Shown: piece by piece, positions 34,327 through 48,100 of the stretch | Position numbering within the stretch: position 1 is the stretch's first letter | Layout: every line of letters starts with the position of its first letter | Source: Angiostrongylus vasorum | Taxonomy: Eukaryota > Nematoda > Chromadorea > Rhabditida > Metastrongylidae | Reading direction: 5' to 3' | DNA length: 64,000 nucleotides | NCBI GenBank assembly: GCA_018806985.1 | Contig: JADANN010000447.1 | Location: 62,001-126,000 of the forward strand | Notes under the pieces: generated by a model | The model's input: only the letters and a program-made list of their open reading frames with translations | Databases searched by the model: none | Told to the model about the DNA's origin: nothing | Made by a program: the position numbers and the translations under genes

Positions 34327-37300
34327 CACACATATACATACATATATATAGGGCTGAGTATAGCGCAATAGTTAGAGGCGCGCTGGAAGGCACATGGAAT
34401 CGATCCCGTGCTCCAGACTAAACAAACCTTCGTTCCCTCCGAGAGAGGAAAATTGTTCCCGAGCTGCCTGGTAGGATAGCATCACTGATTCGATACATAG
34501 GTAGGCTACCGCTAGTCATTGCAAGGCCGGATACGGATTCAATCACTGATAATGGTGTTTGATAAAGTAGAATACATAACGTATCTTTCATGGATTGATC
34601 AAAGCTGAGAGCTTCATTTTTTATAAGAGGATAAAGTGTTGATCAATCCCTGAGCGATGCGCCATGCATTCGACCTCATTAAGTATCACTGGAGGTGAGT
34701 GAATGCTTATCTGGCATTTGCAATGACTCGCGATGGTCTACCGATGTATCAAGCCAGAGCTGCTATCCTCCCAGACAAATCTGGCACCAATTTGCGGACC
34801 ACGGTGGGATGGAAGGCTTGGTGGGCCATGGGCGCGGGGATCGATTCCACGTGTGTTCCAGGGCGCCTCCCCCGCTGCGCCACCTGCCCATAAATATGCA
34901 CATATATATAAGCGCAGTTAATGCTCCTGTTGGTTCCAGAATATTAGAAGACATTGGCACCAGAGCACCACAGGAATCTACTCAAAAATATATTGCTACT
35001 TCTACTCTAATTATTTCACTTTTCTTGAAAACATTGAATAATTCAATCTATGAAAAACTAAGATATCACTAAAATTGACAAGCTTGAACTCATCTAGACA
35101 GAGCAAACATGCGACGAAAATCAATAGAACATTACGAGAAGAACAGATGAGACAGAATAGCTAAAAAATAGGAAAAATATGTGAAAGTAATTTTAAATAA
35201 TAGTAATTGATTTTCTTGGTGGACATCAGACTTACAGCTGAGCAATACCAGTGCTTATAGCAGTTTGAGTTCAATAACACTTTTTTAATGCAGCCCTATT
35301 TTTTACAAGGTCGGTTCTCATTTCTTTTATGCGCTATTGATTTATTTTATATTTAAATTAAGCTTTTACTTTAAAACAACGACAAATTTTTTTTGAAATT
35401 TAGACTTTGAAGAACGACCTTTAAATTCAAAGTCCGAAGATAGTTTTCAATATACTGCTTGTTCATGATCACTTCATAGACATATTTGCTGTGAAGCATC
35501 ACAACTCTCTCCTAAAATAAAATCCCTCAAAAAACCTTAAGACTTCCGTGGTGAGCAGGGTTCCTGGAATCTGTGCCTCGACATTCTTTTCTTACTTGCG
35601 TTCAGTTCTTAGAGTCACCCGTTACATTTACGCGTCATCAACACTCTATCAGGCATTTTTCACCCCAGTGAGGATTTTTTCTCTCGTCATCAGATGCCGG
35701 TGTCAGTTGCCGACGTCGGGTGTCGGGCTTGATCAGTTTCATCGACAGCCAACCTCGCCCACACAACCTGCACTCATTGCAGGCGACGCGCTCAGTCCTC
35801 TGGCCATCTCCACAACATCCACATGAGGTAACCAATATGTTATGTATCCTCGAACCTGGATAGTTACACCCAATCTACCAAACTCATTTATTCGAATACG
35901 AGTCGATCTTTTACGAAACTTTCCAAGAAAGGCATTCATTCAACTATCGGAGATTTTAACGAAAAAAAAGTTCTAAGTTTTAACCAACCGTGCTACGGTA
36001 ATTTTATTTTAACGTTAAGGACTCCGTGGCAAAAATTCTTGCCAACTTAAGTCAGAATTATGAACTTACTATTTCTGTAAAAGAACCAGTTTTGGTGTAA
36101 TAGTTAAGGAATGCTTTCCTCTTCTCTTGAAATCACCTGGGAAAAAAGCACATGTTATAGTTCTAACAAATTCCTCTTGTCATGCTCACACCTGGTGTCT
36201 ACCAAGATACCGATCAGCTTAACTTTCGCTGTCTAAGCGATAATGATCGTTATGACTTCACAAAATATAGGGTCTATTACCTACGCTCTGTTACCAAACT
36301 GATCTCTGCATTCATTCATCAAAACTCGAAGAAAATCAAGCACAGTTTCGTACGGAAGAAAATCCGACGCTTTTAAGTCCTATGATTTCGATAACTTCAC
36401 GAAATCCTTCTGATTTCTTTTTTCTTTTCGATCCTAATGATCCATAACCCATCATTGGAAAGTTTTAAGAGCTGCTTCAATTTTTAATTGTTATTGATCA
36501 GTTACGATAATAACAAATCAAGAAGCTGGACCAGCCATAATTCAAGCATCGTTCTACTACTGTGTATTCTATTAAAGCAAAAACTCATTTGAGTGGCTCC
36601 CAAAGGTAATATTGAGCTGTTACGTAGTTAAGTAGTTCAAAGCAAGCCTGCTCACAGCTTCATTGGTCCAACATTGGTTTTGAACGAATATCTAAATCAT
36701 TGCTCTCATAAAATTTCTTTTCCACCACACCATCATTATTTCCGTTTCCAGCATGACGGATTACGCCTTAGTTCGCGCCCGAAGTGCGATCCTACCACGG
36801 TCGCTGTCACTTGATAGAAGTCCTACTCAGTTGGTACGTTTCACAAAAAATCATTGAAGAAGTTTGATCGATTTCAATTGACGTATCATTGATAAACCAC
36901 GGAAGCAAATTTTAATGAGTTTTTATCGAGAGCTTGACATTCAGTCCATCACGATCGATTAAAATGAGACTTGAGGCATTTTTCATTCATTGTTGTAAAT
37001 GCTGATATTGGATCTACAAAACCCAAAAAAACATCTTTTGTTCGTGGGCTTATTACTCGCATGACTAAACTCAAGCGGACCGCATAAAAAAGATGAAGCA
37101 TTCACCGTTGTTTTCAATCCACCATTGATACGACTTGCATTCGACTACGTTTGTAGCATAATAGAGGTCGTTGAATGCATGTTTGGACCAAATTACCAAT
37201 ATTTCGACCATGGAAGGATGGAGAGATCGCCTTACCTTAGAGATGCAGTTGAGCCAACAATTCTTTATGAATTGCAGAGCATCCCCCTAGCATTGCGCCA

Positions 37301-39109
37301 CACGCAACCATATACAGATAGAGTCGATAAGATTGAAGTCGATTTGTGGTATAAAATCCCAATCTCGAAACCTCTCTTTTATCGCCCAGAGTCCAAAGCA
37401 CTCTTTCTTAGAAGTCATTTCATGGATGTGTGGAATTTTTTCCCTTTATATCCGATCCTGTCCTTCACCTTCATTGCATGCAACTAACGTTGTTACAACG
37501 GCGATGTTTTTCACGTCGCCCACACATGCATGGCGAAACGTCAGCTGGACCACATGACATAGTTCTCACAAAAATATCTGAAATCTCAAAGTTCAACGAT
37601 AGTGACGACGATTCCTTGTAATTAAAGCGAAAATAAAACGATCCTGGATTTTATATGACATGACCCGACTTCACATATTGCGCCGATCCCAGAACTTCTT
37701 TCGGTTGGTTGTCTTGCATCCATCTTCTACAAAAATTTTTCACCTTTACGTGGACATTCGCCTATTAGATGAGAAGATTTGTCATCTCCATTAACGTCGG
37801 CCGGTGGAGTTCTCCCAGTATAACCTTGCACGAGACTTCTCAGGTCATCCCAAAACAATTGTCTGCCTTTGTGCATTGGGTGGAGCCTACAGGTGAGACT
37901 GTTACCAATTTTCTGGCTTCGGAAGAATGGAGGGGTAGGTTGGTCCGATGTGTAGTCAAAACAAACCGGTCGATCTAGACATGCATAAGATTTAAGAACT
38001 CTTCAAAGGTTTAGAAGGTTATCTTTTGATCTTTTGATGACGCCAAGCGTGCACTTCGCAAACAAAGTAAAAGGAAACGAATAGCATTTTTCACATTTAG
38101 AAAACTAATTAAAATTCAATGAAAATATACATACCACATGGTAGCTTTTTATCAAACCACTCACGAACGGTGGTAAGTAGGAACGCTCACCCCCTAGTAG
38201 ACTCACCATTGTTCTAAGGTTGACCAAAAACAATCAGGAAGCAGGTTATCTAGGAGATACTTGCACCCTCATTCTCAGGTTATATGACTAGGACGCAGTT
38301 TATTGGTAACAACGGCAAGCAAAATCATTTTTACCGGGGGAACAAAAACATTCCTTTCAAAACCAGTAAAAGATCAAAATACGGAATGTGAAACTGCAAA
38401 CTGATTAGAAAGGCAATGACAGAGATACAAATAATTCATTAAAGGTGACAAGAACCCGATCACTGAGCGACCTCAGCGGCTACTATCGTTGGAGCGACAA
38501 GTACAAGCCACAATGGCACACCGTATACCAGGTGGTACCGTATAGATGGCGAAGGGATTGGGACTTGGCACGTAACTATAAAATTGTCCATGTTTTTAAT
38601 AAAACCGAAATGACGCTTCATTTTGAGAAAAATCATAAAGCTTGCAGTACGATGACTACTGGTACGATCGTTATTCCTATTTCTCCCCGCTATACTACAC
38701 CTACTCTCCATTAAGGCGATATTATTACAGGTAACTAAAATTTTGTTATAAGGGCTACGTTTTAATAAAACGAAACAAATAAAACAATAAAATAAAAGGC
38801 GTAAAAAGATTAAATTTTCTTGAAAATATGTGACCTTTGCTATAAGCCACTTATATTTAGTCCACAATATGGTGTCTTACAGTGACTACTTACCCAATCC
38901 ATACTACTGGAGCCCATATTCGTCCTATTGGACCCGTTACAAGGGTTACTGGTAGGTTTCATTGATTGCTTTTTGCATAGCTGCTTGTTTTTTTAATGAT
39001 TTAGTAGAGATACAACCACGATATAATAACTTATACAAGTTTGAATAACTGTACTGTTTCGCACATTCCTTGTCCTTGTCTTCTCGTTTGATTTCACAGC
39101 TCTGCATAT

Positions 39110-39155
<46 letters not shown>

Positions 39156-42100
39156 GACCTTTTATGACATATGCATTTTTCAACTTACTCTTTTGCTATC
39201 ACTCTTTTTGGTAATAATGCCGACGAGACTGCACCAGAACCCACTCAGGCTTTAAACTTGTACATTTATCTGTGCGTATTGTATAAAGACTTTAGAAGTA
39301 CTGCTAATAGCAGAGATTTCGGGACGTGGTTATTACAGTGACAATCACAAGTTAGTCAATATTTGAGGTACGACTACGACTATCCATATTATTACAGACG
39401 TTATTGGAATTCTGCATACTACAGATATCTCAACACCACCTACTATCCCTACAGGTACACTTGGATACGATACACTACACAAAAGCGTACGACACTTTTT
39501 GTATTTGCGCCAAAAATTAGGCATATCGACTTTTGTGGGCTAAAACGCGAACTAAGCCTGTAGTGCGACTTGACGAAGAAGAACCAAAGTGTGTCTTCGT
39601 AAAGGTATAAATGAGAAAAAGCATTCCACTGTGCATAGAAATTCGGTCATTTGCAGATCCTACTTATTGGATTCGCTATCGACATCTCTTGGCCGTGGGT
39701 TGAGCATGTATAAGGCAGGTATTGTAGGATTTAAGTGTAGTTTCTGAATGACGAGAAAAAATTAAAAAGACGATTCGACTAAGATTAAAATACTATCTTG
39801 ATAAAGGATCAAGCCAGAATTTACACTAGATCCTTCAGATGCCCGCCTTTGCGTGAATTTCTAGCAATACTTATAGCACGTGCTCCAAATTGACCATTAA
39901 TCTGTTCAGGTCGATATTTATGGTACTACTAATCCGTTTTCTCCGCTTTATCTGTACACTAGATAAACAGAAAAGAAGGTGTGTGTGACCTCGTCATACC
40001 AACAGTGTAGATGAAAAAGTAGTGGAATATCGAGAAGCCGTCAGCAACAACCGCAACAGCAATGACGGTCGTTCAGGAAGTGAAGAAAAGGAAATAACTA
40101 GCAAAGGCAATAGCAATATTTTCGAAAGAAGAAAAGAAAACAGTTTTTTTAGAATTACTTAAGAAAGCTTCAGTGTTGAGTCATAGGACATGGTATAAAG
40201 TGTGTGTTGTTGAACGCAAATAAGAAACACGAACAATGTCAAGTAAGATGTTGAGGAAAAATAGAAGAAATTAGAACAGAAAATCTTTTCGGATTTTTAA
40301 GAATCGAAGGTAAGACTCAAATCAAAAAGTTCATAATTCTTAAACTTTGACGAACTAGTTATAGAGGCAGCAACCATACCGTTTTGTTTGGAAAGTATTA
40401 CCTTGTCCCTGACTTTCTTCTGTACCATATATTTCAGGACTTATACCGTACCGCACGCTTGACACCTATTGGCTAACACCATCGTATTGGGATAGACGTT
40501 TTAAGGACTGGCGAGAATTGTACTCTACTACGAAGGATCTCTATCTGCCAACGACATTCGACAGAAAGACACGATCCTATTTCGCCACCTGGTCCACTTA
40601 GCTTAGCAAGTAGCCGTTTTTATTGAGTCGCTGTGTATGTAAGCTGAATCAGTTATTGCTTGACGCTGACGACTGTAATGATTTTGTTCAATCATAGTTG
40701 CCACGCACTATATTTACCTTCATAGCGACTGATTCACATCGTCATTGACGACGAACTGCAAAAGCGATGAAGGTTAATTTCTATGTGCTTTCTTCATTTA
40801 TTTATCTACTTCAAGCACTGCTACACTTAGTCATGCTGCCATTTTACTAAGTTGTATACGGGCGGAATAAAGACCTGCCATGCTTGGTAGCAGTTGAACA
40901 TAAGACGCAGAACCTGACAGAACTCTGAAGACACTCGCTGTTGCTTTTTTCACAGCAGGATATGACGTGCAGTACAACAAGAAGGATGCTAAGATATGAG
41001 TAAAACTTGAACCTCACTTGCGCCTTGAACGCGGGTAACCCTTATCGACGGCTCACATGCTATCCACAACACCAACCGAGGGTCCTTCATTTGCCTTTCT
41101 CTCATCCACTTTTCTACTCTATCGCTAATATCAGCAATCACCTATCAACAGCAATGATTTGAAGGGTACAAGTTGGCATTGAAAAATAAAAAAAAGAGCT
41201 GACTGAGAGAAAGGCAAAGCAAGGATCTCGGTTGGTGCGATGCGCCTCATTTATCCAATAAAAAAATGGTTGTTGGTTCACAAAATGTGGCTTACTCGAA
41301 TGACAGCAGTAAGAGAGGCTCCACTTTTGCTTTGTTCCCCCTGTTCTGAACTTCCCAGTCCTACATTATCTTTCGATAGGCATCGCTACTGATCTTGATA
41401 TCCCAGTCTATAGTTTCGAAGACACGAATTTCATTCCGAATTAAACAGTTCGACTTGGTTTTTTCCATTCATGATGTATTGCGGGGTAATCATTCGGAAT
41501 TTAATGCAATCTGGAAGATGAAACACAGCATGAATGATGAAGTCAGGGAGAACTATTTAGCTTTTGCTAATGCGAGGAAAGGAATAGTTGGCATTTCGTG
41601 TCTTGAACTTTTTATTTTGATGTTCGCTACAAAACCAGATTTGATCGCAGTCCACAACGTCCATTGACACTGTAGTAGTGTAAGACTACTGGAATTGATT
41701 TCCTCGCTGGATAAACTTTTTCCTGGAAACCGGAGGGCATCATGCTGCGGTTTTCCCATGCCATCAATATTAAAATCCGCAGACTTCGAAAAAGGATTTA
41801 CAACATTCTGACACCGCTTCCACCAAGATCGTGGCAGCGCTATAATTAGTTCACCATTATCCAATTTTATAGATCAAAATATCAAATCCCTTTTCTGCTT
41901 GTACGCCACGACTGTAGGGACAAACTCAGTGCTGATCTTATCAACTAAAAAAGCCGATAAAAATCCCGCTTGCTATGGTGAAGCCTTAAGCCATATAAGG
42001 GTTATGTTATGCACTGAACAGAAGTAGTCGTTATTGCTGACTTTATGTATGCAGTGAATATGAAAATATTAGGGATTTTTTTGGAAAAGCTCTCAGTCGA

Positions 42101-45100
42101 TATTGGAGACTGTATGGAAAATGACGCGTGTGGCGCAGTGGTCGGAGGCGCCCTGCAACACACATGTGGAATCGGTCCCCGTGGCTACGGTCCACTAAGC
42201 CTTCCAACACTCCGAGGCCGGCAAATTGGTACCAGACTTGTCTGGTAGGATAGCAGCACCTATTCGATGCACCAGTAGGCAACCGCGAGTCATTGTAAAG
42301 GCCAGATTTGCATTCAGTCATCTCCAAACGATGCTCAATAAAGTCGAATGCATGGCACATCCCTCAGGGGTTGATCAACGCCGAGACGTTTACCTTTTTT
42401 TATCCTTTTACGAAAAATAATTCACACTTCTAAAAATTCCCACCAGAAAGAAAAGTTTCATTAGTTACATTTCCTGCATACTGAAAACTGCCATAGAGCA
42501 TTTGAATTTGTTGCATTTTTTAAAGCTGGAAACATTTCATATTGTTCAATCCGATGTGGATCTGACACTACACGATTTCATAACATACTTAGCAAGTTAG
42601 TGGGAATAAGATTAACGCCACGTGGGTTCACATTGGTTATCAATTCGGGAGCTCTTCTTACTCTAATTAGCTTTTGGAAGAAGTGAGAAATGCATTGAGG
42701 AAAACGCAAACACAACTAATATCAATTTCATCTGATTTCAAACTTGTTGCATTTCCAAATTTAGCGCAAGTATTGGAAAAGAAAGTGAGTTATATTTCTA
42801 GTATTTCTTCAACGTTAGGAATTGTAATTTAGTTAGTGAGATATACATAGCAAGGTAAGAACACCTGTGTTATCCCCCGTTAAGCATCAAACCACTCGAG
42901 GAAGCAGCAATAGGTTTCAGTCACCACGTCGAGAAGAACGCTTCTGAGTGGAAGTCGCTCGGTTATCGGTCAAGAAGCGTTTATAATATGATACAACTTT
43001 TCCAGCACTTCCAGCATGCAGATAGACATGGGTATTTGATTTGGCTCCGCCATGGTGTACTTTTAGTCCCTATATAGAATCCTGGATCCGAGGTGAGATT
43101 AATCTTATCTTGGGTTTCTCCGCCGAGCAATGAACGCTTCAAGTAGATTTCAGTTCTACAGTCAAGAACACCTGTGGTGCTGATGTGAGCGTAAACTAAT
43201 TGGAAACCATATGAAGAGTATAACAGTGATATCCACAAAGATAGCGGAAAATACGAAAATTTCTAAGTTGCTTGGGGGGAAAAATCTAGCAGCCATAGAG
43301 TGCAAACCTCTTCAGAATGATTGGAATTTTTATGGCTTGTCCCGTTGTACTATGCAAATCAAAACGTTGCATTGAATGAATGAATATGTTCCATGTTGAC
43401 AGCAACCTAGAAAACAGTGCATGGAGCTTATTTGATCTTGAGGCAATTTTGAACAGACTGAACCACTAGAGAAATTTCAGACTACAATTAGTAAGAGCAT
43501 CTAAGAACAAACTTATAGCCATATCGATCTCCATAAAGCAATATCAGTAAAGTTCTGATCGTCGTAGGCTCACCAGTAAATACCTGAATCAATCTGATAT
43601 TAGAGGAGACAATGAGAGCTTAAAAAAAACCCAGTATTCATAAAAGGGATAAGCAAAATTGAGTTAAACTGAGAATTGTTGTAAATATCGTCATCGTCTA
43701 ACTGTAACATAGGGATTAGGAAACCTTACCGTAATAGCAACCTCTTGCTCAACACCTCGATGTTGTAGTTGGACCTTGACGCTGGGATCTAAGCATCGTA
43801 CGCTTCCTATCCGTCGATCTTCTAAACAGTTGGCAAAAAGAACATAAAGAGTCTAAATGTGCTGTCTTCACCGATAGAGACTAAACGCTCGAGCAACACT
43901 TTCCCAGACTGATTACAATGGTATGTTCGTTAGTGTATTTGTGAATGACGACGTTAAGTGGTTACGAGAGATTTCAAAAAACTTAACAACCAAACAGTTG
44001 TTTGACTTAAAACTTCTTTAAAGAAGCTTACGTGGTCAGCCAGAGTCACTGGTATATAGGTAAGAAGAATGATTGAGTGGCTAGCGGCCACTTTAAAACT
44101 GAGCGGACGAGTAGTTCGTTCCCGTAAGCCCGTTGGTATAAAAAACTGCCCAGTTATGGTTTATGAACTGCTAATGAGTACGAAAGAGATCATCTTACTC
44201 GGCGTCGACCAATCCCTGTGGGATGAAATGCATGCCTTCAACTTCATTAAGCATCGTGATTCGAAGTGGCCCACCGATGTATCAAGTCAGTGCTGCTATC
44301 TACCCAGAGAAGTTTGGTACCAATTTGCCAACCGCGGAGGAATGGAGGGCTTGGTGAGCCTAAGACGCGGGATCGAACCGATCTGTACTACAGGACGTCT
44401 CTAACTGCGCTACACGCGCCTCCTCACAGCCAACCTTATCAGCGATTAATGCGAGGGAGTGCAACAAGCAAGAATTTGAACAGGGTCCGCGTAATTTATG
44501 AAGGGAAGACATTCAAAAACCTAAGTACTAACTGGAAAATACCTAATAAAACATACGTGCTATTCGTCCAATTTTAATGATTTTTTCGCAATTTGAAGCA
44601 GCTTCATTGAAGAATCGATAGGTTTCGTTGAGAATGTATGAACGACGTTCAACACGAAGATCAAGGATCGAAATCGCGGACGAGTCATCCCATCGGCGGA
44701 AGAGCACCTTTAACACAGCAATAATGAATATTACTGTATATAATGCTTGAAAATATTATAACATAATCACTGAAATAACTATAAACTTGAGAATGGTCCA
44801 ACGTAAATATTGGGTAATTTGTGTTGTACTTAATAAATCTTTCGTCCACTACCCTGATGGTTTCCGTAGCATGAGGGATCGTAACTTCACCAGTCGTCAG
44901 GCTTATTGGCGCACTACCAGGTCAGTCAGCTTGTCTTGCACGTTCATTTATACAAAAGCCTTCAATGGCTAGAAAGGGTGTCGCCTCCAAAAAAATTCCA
45001 TTTAGTAAGTTGGGAGCACTCGGAAGAACACCGATTTTCCACCAAAGAATCCTGCGAGATTCCCATGAGTGCCTTTGTCATCAGAAACCACAGAAACAGA

Positions 45101-48100
45101 GCAATGTTCCAAAAAGTACCATGTCTTGTGGGAACAGAGCTCGATGGCTGTCACATATAACGGTAAACAAGGTGCAGTTCTGTAAGAACAAATGTGTAAT
45201 GACTCTATGGAGATTTTGGTAAAGACGTAAACTACTCCATGATTTACAGGATTACAAGTGACTGTGTAAAGACGTAGACTACTCGATGATTTACGGGATT
45301 ACAAGTGATTGTGTAAAAATCCACTATCAAAAGCGGGCATGAAAAAATGTGAAATATTTCAAATATCACTGCTTAATAGGCAGCAAAAAAAAATAATGCT
45401 GGTCCTCTTCAATTTCTCAAGTGATGAAAGTTCGTCATGACAGTGCCTACTACCGAAAATTTTAAGCTCACATGAATTTCCAAAGTCGTTACCTTAGTGG
45501 AATAAACTTGACCATCGGGTAGTTTCGTCGCTTTTAGATCGTCGTATATAAACGGCACATGGACCGCTTCCATAGCATTCAGAAAAATCTCCAGTTTCTT
45601 GCCATTCTTCAGCACCAAATTCTTCTCAGTCGGCGTCTCTAATGAGTTTGCACGTTTATAAAACGTCCACTCATCAACATCCATTACTATGCTGTAATAT
45701 CATCAAGCAGTAGTAGTATTCATTTAAAATATTAGCTAATAATAGCGCGAAAAGGGCGCGTTTGGCGCAGTGGTCGGAGGCGCCCTGCAACACACACGTG
45801 GAATTGATCTTTGCGCCCGTGGCTCACCAAGCCCTCCGTCACTCCGAGGTCGAGAAATTGGTACGAGACATGTCTGGGAGGATATCAGCACTGGCTGGAT
45901 ACATCGGTAGGCCACCGCGAGTCATTATAAAGGCCAGATATGCACTCAGTCACTTCCAAACGATGTTCAACGAAGTCGAATGCGTGGCGCATCCCTAAGG
46001 GATTGATAAAGCCGAGAGCTTTATCATTTTATCCTTTTAATAAAGTGGAAAGCGAAATATATTTTAACGGTAGGGATGCAAGTCTTAGTGATTCCCGCGA
46101 AAAATGCCCATCTAAAAATGTGTGGAGATATGCAAGAAATTTTGCGGCACCAGAAGCGCCCAGCTCTAGCAAGATCCCGTAGCTCTGTTCACACTATGGA
46201 AAGATGAGGAAAGCTCCTTTTAAGAACATGGTCGTTTTACACTATTTGTCTTTTTTCACATATCACTTTATTAAAGCTGTCAGAAGCATGGAATTGCAGC
46301 CGTTGTTAGTTTAAAAGGGAATAATTAGCAGAGTTGCTTTCTCTGAAGAAGTAAATCTTCAAGCTCGAATTACCTTAGACAGGGATCGTCGATCTCAATA
46401 ACACAGTTTATCGGTTCCACAAATGTATTCTGAAGTAGGTACTCAAAGAATATTTTCTCACCGAGGCTTGGAAAGATATAATGTCGACATGTGATCCCTA
46501 AATGAGAATATCTACAGACCTACACTGCAGTAATGAAGCATGGTCAACTAGTCATGGATATGCTCTTTAGCAAAAAAATCGCATAATGAAGGCCCCTTTG
46601 TTTTAGATATATAAGCATGCATTAAGTGTAGAAAATTTCACCTCGAAAAACTGCCTCTAACAGTTTAGAAGCTTTGCTTTGATTTCTCAATTTTCGATAT
46701 GCTTCCAGTTCTTCCTCGAAGAGAAACTTTTTCACTGATGTCTGTATAACCGCAGAATCTTCATTAATACGAATTATGAAAGTGTCGATGACGTTTAGAA
46801 ATAATAAAGCTCACCCTTTGCTGCGTTGGGACGACACCGTGTTTAAGCTTCTCCCATTGCCGAATTCGGTCGTAACTCTGCTCATTGAACATTTCTTCAT
46901 ATCTCTGTTGGATGTCAAGCCTAAAAAGCGAAAAACCAGCGTTCACATCAAATAATTTTATCTCTTTTCACCATTTTCACTTCAATACTTCAAAATAAAA
47001 CCCCCGAATGAAATGCCACAAAAAAAGAATGGACAGACGTTCAGCACAGAAAGTTGAACTTCAATTGTAAAACAATGATTTCGTGACAGGATTCTTTTCT
47101 GGCAGAAATACTATGGCATGTACATGTTTGAAAACAATGTTCTTACAAGTTAACTTTAATTCACCTCTGTGCATGCAAGAACTTTTGTAGCATACTGTCA
47201 TGAGTAGGGTTCAACGGTTTTGCACGTATTCGATAACTGTCCGGACCTTCTTCCTCGAGCCGTTTCAGACGACGACTCACCAGGCAAGTGTTACGGCTGT
47301 GTACCAGATCTACAAGTCAGAAAAGTGGCTATAAAACTTCAAACCAAAAAATTGGGAAAAGAACTGTGGAACAGTTCTCAGGATCGACTTTCTATTAACC
47401 TCGCCATTCGTTTATAAATGTGTCGTTTTCTCGTTCAACAATCGCGAGGTTGTTATACAGCATACACATATATTAGCAAAACGGGCATACCTTTATGTAT
47501 GCCTATAAAAGAACACCTAGATGGCAAACGAAAAGAAGACAAAGTACCCCACTAGGGCACGCATGTGATACAAAAGCATAGCGGAGACAATTTTGATGTA
47601 AAAGTCGATATCCTCGCCCAGGAGGCCAAAAACATCAAAGCGCAAACCTCTTGAGGTTTTTGGATAAATGCCAAGAACCAAACAATGAATAGCAGGAAGG
47701 AATGCCCAGAGGTGATATACCACCTGACCCCGTATGTTCGCATCAATTCCTGATGTGGGTTGGTGCAGTCATCAACCATATGCGGCTATAATCAGCTGTT
47801 CTAGTCTTCTTCAGTGGAAGTCACGCAAAAGCGGTGGGTTCTTCGAGAAGCTTTTGATTACGTAATTGGCATAGAGTTTTTCGTCTTTTTATATGTGTTA
47901 CTAAAGCGTTTGGCCTAGTAAATTGTATATTAGTATATCCTTCCAAGCTCTGAAAAAGGCGATATGGCCGAAACGTCAGCTGCTGCTGTATTTTTATCGT
48001 GTGCTTTCCTATGGAAGTAAATGTGTGCTGTATAACAAACTCGCGATTGCTGAACAACAAAACGAAACAGTGGAACGGTCATCAGAAATCAAGCACTTCT

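Noticed and set aside
37125..37487. 120-codon plus frame in intron 1 of the Tyr-rich gene
   Set aside because: Starts inside a diverged S1 SINE; the remainder has no recognisable features and would not splice in phase with the flanking exons.
41395..41864. Possible mariner-like transposase remnant
   Set aside because: Only a faint resemblance at one end; no catalytic triad or inverted ends visible.
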